64,000 nt of DNA from Curtobacterium sp. BH-2-1-1 (GCF_001806325.1 NZ_CP017580.1:310001-374000); one strand, 5' to 3'. Positions 37,051-45,258 are shown, numbered from the stretch's first letter. The notes: a model not told the origin generated them from the letters alone. Translations and numbers: made by a program.

Positions 37051-37656
37051 TCAGTCGCGGGGCTGGATGTTCCAGGCGTCGATGACGGGACGGCCGTGCT
37101 CGTACCCGAGCACGCTCACCGAGGCGGTCCCGAGCTTCAGCACGGCGCCGTCCTGCGGTGCGAGGCGGATCCACGCGGCGCCGAGCGCACGGAGGACGTG
37201 CCCGTGGGCGACGACGATCGCGTCCTGCCCCTCGGCGAGGACCGGTCGGGCACGGTTGAGGATGCGCTCGACGCGGACCCGGACCTCGGCGGCGTTCTCG
37301 CCGGGGGTGTCACCGGCGGGCACGCCGTCGGTCCAGAGGTCCCACGGGCCGTGCCGGAGGACCTTGATCTGCGGCGTGGTGAGCCCCTCGTACGCGCCGT
37401 AGTCCCACTCGTAGAGGTCCTCGTCGAGCTCCGCGTCGACACCGACGAGCGCCGCCGTGTCGCGGGCACGCTGCAACGGGCTGGACAGTGCCAGCGCGAA
37501 CGTGCGGTCCGCCAGGTACCGGCCGGCGCGCTTCGCCTGCTCGATGCCGTTCTCGGTGAGCGGGATGTCGGTGCGGCCGGTGTGCTGCCCGCTCTTCGAC
37601 CACTCCGTCTCTCCGTGACGGACGAGGACGAGTTCGCCGGGGCGTTCCGAGGTCAT
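37051..37656 (-). CDS. histidine phosphatase family protein (phosphoglycerate mutase-like)
   Basis: A 201-aa protein with the catalytic LVRHGETEWSKSGQHTGRTDIPL at its start, SSPLQRARDTA, the acid residue in EWDYGAYEG, and the second catalytic His in VVAHGHVLRALG. It is a phosphatase of the cofactor-dependent mutase superfamily, shorter than GpmA, so a phosphatase on sugar phosphates or similar is more likely than a glycolytic mutase. Its ATG overlaps the stop of the upstream crcB (ATGA), an odd pairing that ties it to fluoride channel genes. Fluoride inhibits many phosphoryl-transfer enzymes, but a link is only speculation. Confidence 0.88.
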   Translation of the reverse strand: MTSERPGELVLVRHGETEWSKSGQHTGRTDIPLTENGIEQAKRAGRYLADRTFALALSSPLQRARDTAALVGVDAELDEDLYEWDYGAYEGLTTPQIKVLRHGPWDLWTDGVPAGDTPGENAAEVRVRVERILNRARPVLAEGQDAIVVAHGHVLRALGAAWIRLAPQDGAVLKLGTASVSVLGYEHGRPVIDAWNIQPRD

Positions 37657-38027
37657 GTGTTCCTTCCGATGAGCAGGCCGAGCGCGGCTGCGCCGACCGA
37701 GACGACGAGCATCCCGAGGCCGTTCAGGACGGCGAGCCGGGGCTTGCCGGATCGGAGGAGCTGTACGGTCTCGACGCTCGCCGTCGAGAACGTCGTGTAC
37801 CCACCCATCATGCCCGTTCCGAGCACCGCGACGACCGGGAGCGGGATCGTGCCCGCCTGCCCGAGGCCCGTCAGGACCCCGAGGACGAGCGATCCGGACA
37901 CGTTGATGACGACCGTGCCGAGCGGGAAGCCGGACACCCGGCCCTTCACGACGCCGTCGAGGAGGAAGCGCAGCGCCGCGCCGACTCCCCCGCCGACCGC
38001 GACGAGGAGCAGTTCGAGGGCGTTCAC
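37653..38027 (-). CDS. crcB: fluoride ion channel CrcB/Fluc
   Basis: Small membrane protein of 124 aa with four TM helices. Signature blocks: GGGVGAALRFLLD, GTVVINVSGSLVLG and the Na+/F- path motif GMMGGYTTFSTASVE. Fluc channels are dual-topology dimers that let F- leave the cell. Gram-positive bacteria often have two genes whose products form heterodimers, as here with the next gene. Its stop and start overlap both neighbours by 4 nt. Confidence 0.93.
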   Translation of the reverse strand: MNALELLLVAVGGGVGAALRFLLDGVVKGRVSGFPLGTVVINVSGSLVLGVLTGLGQAGTIPLPVVAVLGTGMMGGYTTFSTASVETVQLLRSGKPRLAVLNGLGMLVVSVGAAALGLLIGRNT

Positions 38028-38446
38028 CGGGCGCCTCCGGACCGGAGCACCGTGGCGAGCCCGATGCCGGCCACGACGGCGAGCAGGCCCGCCACCACCG
38101 TGAGCAGGGCGTACCCGCTGCCGGCACCCCAGCGACCGACGTCGAGCAGCTGCGCGGTGTCGTCGGCGAGCGTGCTGTAGGTCGTGAAGCCGCCGAGGAT
38201 CCCGGTGCCGACGAACAACCGCAGGCCCCGACGACGCCCGACGTCCGGGCCGCGGTGCGCCAACGCCTCGAGCAGGAGGCCGAGGCAGAACGCGCCGACG
38301 ACGTTGATCGCGAAGATCGCCCAGCTGATGCCGTCGTGCGCCGGGAAGACCTCGGCGAGGAGCGCTCGGACACCGGTGCCGATCGCCCCGCCGAGTGCGA
38401 CGACGCCGAGCATCGACCAGCGGAGGTGGGGTGGACGTTCGTGCAC
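38024..38446 (-). CDS. crcB: fluoride ion channel CrcB/Fluc, second subunit
   Basis: A 140-aa paralogue: GGAIGTGVRALLAE, INVVGAFCLGLLLE and GILGGFTTYSTLADD match CrcB motifs. GTG 38444-38446 with AGGAG 5 nt upstream was chosen; the longer frame runs through an upstream hairpin. N-terminal basic residues (HERPPHLRW) differ from the partner, consistent with opposite fixed topology of the two subunits. I looked for a fluoride riboswitch in the leader and found none I could support. Confidence 0.92.
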   Translation of the reverse strand: MHERPPHLRWSMLGVVALGGAIGTGVRALLAEVFPAHDGISWAIFAINVVGAFCLGLLLEALAHRGPDVGRRRGLRLFVGTGILGGFTTYSTLADDTAQLLDVGRWGAGSGYALLTVVAGLLAVVAGIGLATVLRSGGAR

Positions 38447-38510
38447 GGTGCTCCTATCGCCGAGCACGCCGGATCGTCTCCGCGCGTGCGGTGTTCTCGG
38501 GATAGGGACC

Positions 38511-38580
38511 GTTGGCGGCTGGCCGCGGTTGGGTCCGGCAGGCCCCACTGCCGGGTCTGACGACCGGATCAGCGTACCGC
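38511..38580 (-). promoter_or_regulatory. crcB leader with hairpin
   Basis: Upstream of the crcB pair the minus strand can form CCGGCA / TGCCGG arms around a G-rich loop (plus strand about 38537-38556). It lies 1-70 nt downstream of the RidA-like gene end and may be that gene's terminator. No conserved riboswitch blocks are seen. Confidence 0.3.
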
Positions 38581-38581
38581 G

Positions 38582-38989
38582 TCAGTCCGCGACGGCCGCG
38601 ATGCCCTCGATCTCGACGAGCTGGTCGTCGTACCCGAGGACGGTCACCCCGACGAGGGTGCTCGGCACGTCGTGGTCGCCCATGGCCTCGCGGACGACCT
38701 CCCACGCGGCCACGAGGTCGGCCTGCCGCGTCGACGCGACGAGGACCCGGGTCTGGGCGAGGTCGGCGATCCCGGCCCCCGCGGCGTCGAGCGCGGTGCG
38801 GAGGTTCTCGACGCACTGCGCCGCCTGACCGCGGACGTCGCCCACGGCCACGGTCCGGCCGTCGGCGTCGAGGGGGCACGCGCCGGCGAGGAACACGAGT
38901 CGGCTGCCTGCCGGCACGGTTGCGGCGTACGCGTACTCCGCGACGTCGCTGAGGGCACCGGAACGGATGAGCTGCACGACACTGGTCAC
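38582..38989 (-). CDS. RidA/YjgF-family protein
   Basis: Protein of 135 aa from GTG 38987-38989. The fold is shown by LVFLAGACPLDADGRTVAVGDVRGQAAQCVENLRTAL patterns (given in part), and the family C-terminal block ending LVEIEGIAA. In true RidA an Arg (R105 in E. coli) deaminates enamines; here the aligned stretch is VPSTLVGV, so the Arg seems to be Ser. It may therefore belong to a RidA subgroup without imine deaminase activity. Alignment was by eye. Confidence 0.8.
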   Translation of the reverse strand: MTSVVQLIRSGALSDVAEYAYAATVPAGSRLVFLAGACPLDADGRTVAVGDVRGQAAQCVENLRTALDAAGAGIADLAQTRVLVASTRQADLVAAWEVVREAMGDHDVPSTLVGVTVLGYDDQLVEIEGIAAVAD

Positions 38990-39020
38990 CCCGTCAGCCT
39001 CGCAGAGCCGACCGGGACGA

Positions 39021-39052
39021 CGAAAGCCCCCCGGCGGACCGGAGGGCTTTCG
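39021..39052 (-). terminator. Terminator after the tRNA-Glu pair
   Basis: Hairpin with arms CGAAAGCCCCCCGG and CCGGAGGGCTTTCG (one mismatch), 9 nt downstream of the second tRNA on the minus strand, its GC stem ending in a CTTTCG tail. Confidence 0.7.
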
Positions 39053-39060
39053 TGCTGGTG

Positions 39061-39133
39061 TGACCCCAGCGGGATTCGAACCCGCGTTACCGCCGTGAGA
39101 GGGCGACGTACTAGGCCGCTGTACGATGGGGCC
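39061..39133 (-). tRNA. tRNA-Glu(CTC)
   Basis: 73 nt on the minus strand: acceptor GGCCCCA paired to TGGGGTC plus A discriminator, T-arm GCGGGTTCGAATCCCGC, anticodon loop CTCTCAC with CTC. CCA is not encoded. Identical to the copy at 39208-39280. Confidence 0.95.
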
Positions 39134-39148
39134 GTCACACATGGGAAT

Positions 39149-39168
39149 CCCCCGCCCGGAAGCGGGGG
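39149..39168 (-). repeat. Hairpin between the two tRNA-Glu genes
   Basis: CCCCCGC (39149-39155) pairs with GCGGGGG (39162-39168). It lies in the 74-nt spacer and may be a processing signal or weak terminator of the upstream tRNA. Confidence 0.5.
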
Positions 39169-39207
39169 TCATGGTCGTTGTCGGAGTCGGAGGCAAGCCA
39201 CCTGTGG

Positions 39208-39280
39208 TGACCCCAGCGGGATTCGAACCCGCGTTACCGCCGTGAGAGGGCGACGTACTAGGCCGCTGTACGATGGGGCC
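39208..39280 (-). tRNA. tRNA-Glu(CTC), second copy
   Basis: Same 73-nt sequence as 39061-39133, transcribed first on the minus strand. The tandem copy is probably for gene dosage of the GAG codon, which dominates in this GC-rich genome. Confidence 0.95.
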
Positions 39281-39381
39281 GTTCCGACAACTCGACAAGT
39301 ATTGCACAAGCCCCGCGCCGTGCCAAAACGAGGCGTGTCGCCCGGGTGCGCCGCCATGCTGCGGCGGGACAACCGCTCCGG

Positions 39382-40038
39382 TCAGATCGTGAGCGACTCC
39401 CCGGGACGGAGGACGACGAGCGAGCCGGCGGGCTCCACGGCCTCGCGGAGACGACCGGTGTGCATGCCGTAGCCGACGTCGGAGAGCGTTGCCTCGTGCA
39501 CGGGGTAGGCCAGGCGGGGCCCGACCGCGAGGACGTAGTCCATCATCTCGGAGACCTTGAGCCACGGGGCACCGACGGGTGCGGCGAGGACGTCGACCGG
39601 GACGTCGGGGACCGTGTAGGAGTCGCCCGGGTGGAAGAGCCTGCCGTTCACGAGGACACCGGTGTTGTCGACGATCGGGACGCTCGAGTGGATCAGGTTG
39701 TGACGCGTGCCGTGGAACGACAGGTCGAACGGGCCCACGATGCGACGGTCCCCGGCGGTGACGACGTCCACCACGACGCCGCCCGCGCCGCCCGCGTCGC
39801 TCGCGCCGGCGAGCGCCCGGGCGACACCGGCGGGGCCGATCACGACCGCCCCGGGGTTCGCGTCGAGGATCCGCCGGACCTGCTCGGGCGTGACGTGGTC
39901 CGGGTGCTCGTGGGTGACGACGACGGCGACGACACCGGTGACGTCGACGGGCCGGGTGAAGTTGCCCGGGTCGATGACGAGGCGCGCGCTGCCCTCGGTG
40001 ACGATCTGGCAGGCGTGCTCGAGCTTGGTGACCTCCAT
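39382..40038 (-). CDS. MBL-fold metal-dependent hydrolase
   Basis: Protein of 218 aa, starting MEVTKLEHACQIVTEGSARL, with the metal motif VVTHEHPDHVTP (His-x-His-x-Asp-His) and later HGTRHNLIH and LFHPGDSYTVP. It belongs to the UlaG/YtnP-like small group of beta-lactamase-fold hydrolases. Substrate unknown. Monocistronic by spacing: tRNAs follow and a long hairpin precedes it. Confidence 0.88.
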   Translation of the reverse strand: MEVTKLEHACQIVTEGSARLVIDPGNFTRPVDVTGVVAVVVTHEHPDHVTPEQVRRILDANPGAVVIGPAGVARALAGASDAGGAGGVVVDVVTAGDRRIVGPFDLSFHGTRHNLIHSSVPIVDNTGVLVNGRLFHPGDSYTVPDVPVDVLAAPVGAPWLKVSEMMDYVLAVGPRLAYPVHEATLSDVGYGMHTGRLREAVEPAGSLVVLRPGESLTI

Positions 40039-40092
40039 GCGGGCGACCCTACGCGGCGGCGTGGCGGAGCGACGGCGCGGCGCGGCTTGGGT

Positions 40093-40155
40093 CGAACCAC
40101 GGATGCGACGTCGAACCAGGCACGGCCCCCGGTTCGATGTCGCGTTCGTGGTTCG
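40093..40155. repeat. Long imperfect hairpin (25-nt arms)
   Basis: Arms 40093-40117 and 40131-40155 are complementary with three mismatches, loop 13 nt. It lies between the MBL gene start and the end of the lacI-type gene, so it could terminate the latter. Not a member of the GGAGGCGCGG family. Confidence 0.75.
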
Positions 40156-40175
40156 GAGCGCGGCGATGCCACCGC

Positions 40176-41216
40176 CTACGCGCGGACGGCCCGGGGCGGC
40201 CCCGTCGTCGACCGCACCACGAGGTGCGCCGGAGACGCCGGCAACGGCCCCGCGAGCCCGCCGTCGACCTCGGCGAGCACGGCCCGCGCCGCGACCCGGC
40301 CCTGGGCAACCGGGTCCTGGGCGATGGTGGTCAGCCCGGCGACCTCGCCGTACTCGTGGCCGTCGATGCCGATGACCGAGACGTCCTCCGGCACCGAGAG
40401 GCCCGCTCGACGCGCGGCGAGCACCACCCCGAGCGCCATCTCGTCGGACGCGCAGAACACCGCGGTCGGCCACGCGCCGTCACGCCCGACACCGCGGCGC
40501 CCGTCACGCCCGCCGAACAACGCCTCCCCCGCGTCGACGCCGCCCGCGAAGGAGAACCGTCCGTCGAGGGTCCAGTCCTCCCGCGCCGCGATCCCCCGCG
40601 CGGCGAGTGCGTCCACGAACCCGTCCCGCCGCAGCCACGGCACCGCCACGTTCATCCCCGCCTCGTCCTGTCCGCCGACGTAGGCCACGTCCCGGTGCCC
40701 GAGTCCGCACAGGTGCTCGACGGCGATCCCGGCCACGGCGACGTCGTCCACGCCGACGTTCCGGAGGCCCGGCGCCGGACCGCCGATCACGATCATGGGG
40801 TGCCGCGTGAGTTCGAGCTCGGCGCGCTCGGTCTCGTCGAGCACGAGCGACAGCAGGACGAGGCCGTCGACCCGGTGCCGCAGCATCGACCGTCGGAACG
40901 CCCGGTCGCGGTCGCCGCCGGGCCCGCCGAGGTTGTACAGCACCAGGTCGTACCCGGCCCGCCGCAGTTCGGCGTCGACACCGCCGAGCGCCTTGACGTA
41001 GAACCACCGGTCGATCACCGGGACGACGACGCCGATCGCACGCTGCCGCCCCGTGGCGAGGCCGGCCGCCGCCGAGCTCGGCACGTACCCGAGCTCGTCG
41101 GCGACCCGTCGCACCTCGTCGATCGTGGTGTCCGCGACCGTCGACATCCCACGCAGGGCGCGGGACACCGTCGACTTCGACAGGCCCGTGACGGTCGCGA
41201 TCTCCTGGATGCCCAT
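40176..41216 (-). CDS. LacI-family transcriptional regulator
   Basis: Repressor of 346 aa. DNA-binding helix-turn-helix MGIQEIATVTGLSKSTVSRAL at the very start, hinge helix PSSAAAGLATGRQ, then a periplasmic-binding-like sensor domain (55-346) with IGIDGHEYGEVAGLTTI. It sits at the end of an ABC sugar importer cluster, and a LacI-type palindrome (GCAACCGGTTGC) lies upstream of the binding-protein gene. It probably represses importer genes until the sugar binds. ATG 41214-41216. Confidence 0.92.
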   Translation of the reverse strand: MGIQEIATVTGLSKSTVSRALRGMSTVADTTIDEVRRVADELGYVPSSAAAGLATGRQRAIGVVVPVIDRWFYVKALGGVDAELRRAGYDLVLYNLGGPGGDRDRAFRRSMLRHRVDGLVLLSLVLDETERAELELTRHPMIVIGGPAPGLRNVGVDDVAVAGIAVEHLCGLGHRDVAYVGGQDEAGMNVAVPWLRRDGFVDALAARGIAAREDWTLDGRFSFAGGVDAGEALFGGRDGRRGVGRDGAWPTAVFCASDEMALGVVLAARRAGLSVPEDVSVIGIDGHEYGEVAGLTTIAQDPVAQGRVAARAVLAEVDGGLAGPLPASPAHLVVRSTTGPPRAVRA

Positions 41217-41236
41217 GGACGGTCCCGGGAGGCCCG

Positions 41237-41803
41237 TCACCCGTCCGACGGCCGCCGCACGTCGGCGACGGGGCCGGTCTGCGCTCGCGCGACCGTCGGC
41301 GCACTGCCCGCCCCGGGGAGCGCACTGCCCGCCCCGGGGAGCGCCGTGCCCGGCGCTGCTCCGGTTCTCGGGACCGCGGCGCGCCGCGTCCGAGCGGCCC
41401 GACGACCGGCGGGCGCGAGTTCGTCCCACCCGACGTGGCGGTGCACCCGACCGTCCGCCGCGGGCTGCACGGCGACGCGGGACGGATCCGACCGCCACCC
41501 CGACGGACCGGCACCGGCCGCAGCGACCGGCGCCGCCGACGGCCGCGCGACCGGAGCGACGACCGGCGCCGGCGCGCCAGCACCGTCGGTCGAACGGGTG
41601 CGGCGGAGCACCGACACCCGCCACCGGTCGAGCACCACCACGCCGAGCACGCAGACGAGCAGCGTGAGCGCCCAGCCGAGCGCCGGGCGACCGGTGAGCT
41701 CGCAGAACACCGTGGCCCCGAGGAACAGGATGCCGAACGTGCCGACGAAGCCGATGGCCTCCTCGATCCGCGCCGTGGGCCGGGTCGGTCCGCGCTGTGC
41801 CAT
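41237..41803 (-). CDS. hypothetical membrane protein of the importer cluster
   Basis: 188 aa from ATG 41801-41803, for which GAAGGGG ends at a good distance; a GTG overlapping the permease stop is possible. Two TM helices (about 15-35 and 40-58) are followed by a long Ala/Pro/Gly-rich cytoplasmic tail. The tail includes direct repeats (GAGSALPGAGSA) encoded by a 21-bp tandem duplication at 41301-41342. It lies between permease and regulator genes, so it is part of the operon. Function unknown. Confidence 0.6.
   Translation of the reverse strand: MAQRGPTRPTARIEEAIGFVGTFGILFLGATVFCELTGRPALGWALTLLVCVLGVVVLDRWRVSVLRRTRSTDGAGAPAPVVAPVARPSAAPVAAAGAGPSGWRSDPSRVAVQPAADGRVHRHVGWDELAPAGRRAARTRRAAVPRTGAAPGTALPGAGSALPGAGSAPTVARAQTGPVADVRRPSDG
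41301..41342. repeat. 21-bp tandem duplication
   Basis: Two identical units (41301-41321, 41322-41342) within the tail-coding region of the hypothetical membrane protein, followed by a decayed third. Confidence 0.8.
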
Positions 41804-41808
41804 GGTCG

Positions 41809-42720
41809 TCACCCCTTCACGCCACCGGCGGTGAGGCCGGCCACGATGCGTCGTTGGAAGATGAGCACGAGGACCACGAGCGGGATCGTGACGATCGTGC
41901 CGGCGGCCATCACCGCCGTGTAGGGCTCCTGGTGCGGCTGGGATCCGGCGAACGAGGCGATCGCCACGGTCACCGGCTGCGTCGCGTCACTCGAGAGCTG
42001 GGAGGAGATGAGGTACTCGTTCCAGCTGGAGATGAAGGCCAGGATCGCCGTCGTGAACACGGCCGGGGCGGCCAGCGGCAGGATGATCCGTCGGAACGCC
42101 TGCACGCGGGTGCACCCGTCGATGCGTGCCGCTTCCTCGAGGTCCCACGGCATCTCGCGGAAGAAGCTCGCGAGCGTGTAGACGGTCAGGGGCAGCACGA
42201 ACGAGATGCTCGGCAGGATCAGCGCCTGGTAGGAGCCCATCCACCCGATGTCCGTGAACAGCTGGAACAGCGGGGAGATGAGCGCGACGCCCGGGAACAT
42301 CGACGCCGCGAGGATCGCACCGGCGATGAGCGACTTGCCCTTGAACTCCAGACGGGCCAGGGCGTACGCCGCGCTCGTCCCGACGAGCAGGGCGATGATC
42401 GTCACGACGCCACCGATGAGGAGGCTGTTCGCGAGCGCCCGCCCGAGGTGGTTGCCGAGCGACGTCGAGAACGCCGTCGCGTAGTTGTCGAGCGTGACGT
42501 GCGTCGGCCACGGTGTGGCGTCGAACGTGAACCCGACGTCGCGGAAGCTGGTCACCACCATCCAGTAGAACGGCAGGAGGCACCAGACGGCGATGACGAT
42601 GGCCTGCACGGCGGTGCGGATCCGCGGGCCGGTGTGGCGCTTGACCCGCACGTTGCTGCGGTCGACGGCGATGTCGCGGGCTCGGGCGTTGGAGCGGGGA
42701 CGGTCGGCTGCGAGGGTCAC
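41809..42720 (-). CDS. ABC sugar importer permease, MalG/SugB type
   Basis: Inner-membrane permease of 303 aa with six TM helices. The ATPase-contact EAA loop is EEAARIDGCTRVQAFRRIILP. It begins at GTG 42718-42720, overlapping the stop of the partner permease (GTGA). No ATPase gene is present in the cluster, so a shared MsiK-type ATPase encoded elsewhere probably powers it, as is common in actinobacteria. Confidence 0.92.
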   Translation of the reverse strand: MTLAADRPRSNARARDIAVDRSNVRVKRHTGPRIRTAVQAIVIAVWCLLPFYWMVVTSFRDVGFTFDATPWPTHVTLDNYATAFSTSLGNHLGRALANSLLIGGVVTIIALLVGTSAAYALARLEFKGKSLIAGAILAASMFPGVALISPLFQLFTDIGWMGSYQALILPSISFVLPLTVYTLASFFREMPWDLEEAARIDGCTRVQAFRRIILPLAAPAVFTTAILAFISSWNEYLISSQLSSDATQPVTVAIASFAGSQPHQEPYTAVMAAGTIVTIPLVVLVLIFQRRIVAGLTAGGVKG

Positions 42721-43739
42721 TTGAGCTCCCCCTTCTGCTGGGCGGCCTGCGTCTGCACCACGTTGGCGCCGAGGAACCGCACGAAGACGAACGCGACGAT
42801 GAAGATCACCAGGAAGGTGATGGTCGACAGTGCCGACGCGGAGTTGAAGCCCTGACGGATCTGTTCGACGACGAGGATCGACAGGGTCGTGGTGGCGTTG
42901 CCGGAACCACCGCCACCGCCGGTGAGGATCGCCGGCAGGTCGTACATGCGCAGCGCGTCGAGCACGCGGAACAGGACGGCGACCATGAGCGCCGGCTTGA
43001 TGAGCGGCAGGGTGATGAGCACGAAGCGCTGGACGGTGGAGGCGCCGTCCATCTTGCCGGCCTCGTAGACCTCTTCCGGGATGAGCTGCAGCCCTGCGAG
43101 GATGAGCAGCGCCATGAACGGCGTGGTCTTCCAGGTGTCGGCGATGATGACCGCCCACCGGGACGCCCACTCGCCGCTCGTCCAGAGGATCTGCTGCCCG
43201 AGGACGTGGTTGAGCACGCCGTTCGCGTCGAAGATGAAGTACCAGAGCTTCGCGGTGACGGCGGTCGGGATGGCCCACGGCACGAGGATCGCGGCACGGA
43301 CGAGCGCGCGGCCCTTGAAGTTGCGGTTCATGATGATCGCCATCCACACGCCGATCACCGTCTCCAGGGCGACGGTGACGACCGTGAAGAAGAACGTGTT
43401 GCCCATCGACACCCAGAACTGCGAGCCGATGCTGCCGGGCGGGCAAGTGGTGTTGCCGCACTGCTGTGCGAGCCAGTGCACGTAGTTGGTGACGCCGGCG
43501 AAGCCGCCCTGCACGAACAGGCCCGTGGCCTTGTCGAGTCCGGCGTCGAGTTGGAACGACTGGATGATCGCGCTGACCACCGGGTAGCCGATGACGATGG
43601 CGAGGAGCACGATCGTCGGGCCGATGAGGTACACGGCCCATCGGCCGTGCTCGGCGTTGAGTCCGCCCTTGCGCCGCTTCTGCGGCTCCATGCCCGTCGG
43701 GTTGGGGATGGCGGCGGGGATCTCGGTTGCTGCTGACAC
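42717..43739 (-). CDS. ABC sugar importer permease, MalF/SugA type
   Basis: Permease of 340 aa with six or more TM helices. EAA loop: YEAGKMDGASTVQRFVLITLP. A loop near residues 85-105 carries two Cys residues (QQCGNTTCPPG) on the outer face that may form a disulfide. Starts after a 111-bp gap containing a palindrome downstream of the binding-protein gene, which may lower permease expression relative to the binding protein. Pairs with the MalG-type gene. Confidence 0.92.
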   Translation of the reverse strand: MSAATEIPAAIPNPTGMEPQKRRKGGLNAEHGRWAVYLIGPTIVLLAIVIGYPVVSAIIQSFQLDAGLDKATGLFVQGGFAGVTNYVHWLAQQCGNTTCPPGSIGSQFWVSMGNTFFFTVVTVALETVIGVWMAIIMNRNFKGRALVRAAILVPWAIPTAVTAKLWYFIFDANGVLNHVLGQQILWTSGEWASRWAVIIADTWKTTPFMALLILAGLQLIPEEVYEAGKMDGASTVQRFVLITLPLIKPALMVAVLFRVLDALRMYDLPAILTGGGGGSGNATTTLSILVVEQIRQGFNSASALSTITFLVIFIVAFVFVRFLGANVVQTQAAQQKGELK

Positions 43740-43785
43740 GTGACGGCCTCCTTGCCGGGTGTCGGAACGCAGGATGGGACGGACG

Positions 43786-43817
43786 GGAGGCGCGGGGCGG
43801 GGTCGACCCGCGCCTCC
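43786..43817. repeat. Palindrome between binding-protein and permease genes
   Basis: Arms GGAGGCGCGGG (43786-43796) and CCCGCGCCTCC (43807-43817). Intra-operonic copy of the dispersed family; likely a partial terminator or mRNA stabiliser for the abundant binding protein. Confidence 0.65.
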
Positions 43818-43850
43818 AGTCCGATGCGGCGAACGCCGCGTACTCGGGTG

Positions 43851-45134
43851 CTAACTGCCGCTGCTGGTGGCCGTCTTGAGAGCCGCCTGCATGTCCTTCA
43901 TCGCCTCGTCGACGCTCTTCGATCCCTTGAGCGCGGCGTAGGTGTTGTCCTGGATCGCCTTCGTCACGGCCGGGTAGAACGGCGTCACCGGGCGCGGCTC
44001 GGCCGACTCGATGGACTTGAGCAGGGTCGGCAGGTAGGGCAGCTTGCTCGTCAGCTCGGAGTCGGTGTAGAGGTCACCGACGACCGGGGCGAGGGAGCCC
44101 TGCGTGGCGAAGAACTTCTGCGTCTCGTTCGACTCCAGGAACTCGAGGAAGTCGTGCGCGGTCGCCTTGTGCTTCGAGTACACGCTGATCGCGGCGTTGT
44201 GACCGCCGAGCGTCGAGGCGCCGGTGCCGTCCTTGCCGGGGATCGGTGCGATGCCGAAGGTGTCCTTGACCGTGCTCGACCCGTCCGTCTTCGCGAGGCT
44301 GTAGACGTACGGCCAGTTGCGCAGGAACAGCAGCTTGCCGGCCTCGAAGGCGGTGCGGCCCTGCTCCTCCTGGTAGGTGATCGCCTCGGCGGGGATGTTG
44401 CCGTCCTTGAAGGCGTCGACCAGGTTCTGCAGGCCGGCCTTCGCGTCGGACGTGTCGATGTCCGGCGTGCCGCTCTTGCTGAGGACCGAGCCGCCGGAGC
44501 CGTTGATCGCCTCGGAGGCGTTCACGGTCAGGCCCTCGTACTTCGCGAACTGCCCGGCGTAGCAGCCGATGCCGGCCTGCTTGGCGATGTCGCAGTCCTT
44601 CATCATCTCGTCCCAGGTGGTCGGGGGCGTCTTGACGAGGTCCTTGCGGTAGTAGAGCAGCGCACCGTCGGAGGTCTGCGGTGCCGCGTAGAGCGTGTTG
44701 TTGTAGGTGGCCGTCTTGACGGTGGCCGGCAGGAGCTTCGACGTGTCGATCTTCATGCTGCCGGTGAGCGGGGTGAGCCAGCCCTTCGCCGCGAACTCGG
44801 CGGTCCAGACGACGTCCACGTCGACGACGTCGTAGTTCGCGTCCTTCGCCTGGAAGTGCTGCACGAGGTCGTCGTGCTGCTGGTCGGCCTGGTCGGACTG
44901 TTCCTTGAAGGTGACCTTCTCGTCGGGGTGGGCCTTGTTCCACTTCGCGATGAGTGGGCGGACGACGTTCGAGTTGTCCTTGCCCTGCACGTAGGTGATG
45001 GGCCCGCGGCTGTCCTGACCGTTCTTGGCGTCGTCCGAGGCCGAGCTGCCGCTCGAGCACCCGGTCAGCACGAGGCCGATGACCGCGATCCCCGCTACGG
45101 ATGCGAACCGCACTTTGGCGCGTGTTGTCTTCAC
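43851..45134 (-). CDS. ABC sugar-binding lipoprotein (LpqY/ThuE-like)
   Basis: A 427-aa extracellular solute-binding protein. The N-terminal signal has the lipobox LTGCSSG, so it is anchored to the membrane. The mature sequence (ITYVQGKDNSNVVRPLI, QSDQADQQHDDLVQHFQAKD, DVVWTAEFAAKGWL) resembles trehalose/maltose-type binding proteins LpqY and ThuE. The likely cargo is a disaccharide such as trehalose, but this is not proven by sequence. First gene of the importer operon, with a LacI-type operator upstream. Confidence 0.9.
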   Translation of the reverse strand: MKTTRAKVRFASVAGIAVIGLVLTGCSSGSSASDDAKNGQDSRGPITYVQGKDNSNVVRPLIAKWNKAHPDEKVTFKEQSDQADQQHDDLVQHFQAKDANYDVVDVDVVWTAEFAAKGWLTPLTGSMKIDTSKLLPATVKTATYNNTLYAAPQTSDGALLYYRKDLVKTPPTTWDEMMKDCDIAKQAGIGCYAGQFAKYEGLTVNASEAINGSGGSVLSKSGTPDIDTSDAKAGLQNLVDAFKDGNIPAEAITYQEEQGRTAFEAGKLLFLRNWPYVYSLAKTDGSSTVKDTFGIAPIPGKDGTGASTLGGHNAAISVYSKHKATAHDFLEFLESNETQKFFATQGSLAPVVGDLYTDSELTSKLPYLPTLLKSIESAEPRPVTPFYPAVTKAIQDNTYAALKGSKSVDEAMKDMQAALKTATSSGS

Positions 45135-45241
45135 AGTGTCGTCTCCACGTTGAGATCACCAGGCGAGGACCATCGGGTCGACGCTGCCTGGAGCAGGCGA
45201 CGCTGCCTGCTGGAGGAGGAAGCTACGCCCGCTCTCAGCCG

Positions 45242-45258
45242 TTCGCAACCGGTTGCAA
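45242..45258. promoter_or_regulatory. LacI-type operator
   Basis: TTCGCAACCGGTTGCAAA contains the perfect palindrome GCAACCGGTTGC (45245-45256), with the CG centre typical of LacI/GalR sites. It is 108 nt upstream of the binding-protein start, and is the only such site I see. It is the presumed target of the regulator at 40176-41216. Confidence 0.75.

Noticed and set aside
38447..38580. Fluoride riboswitch before the crcB pair
   Set aside because: Expected by context, but I found none of the conserved blocks of the crcB motif in the leader; only a simple hairpin.
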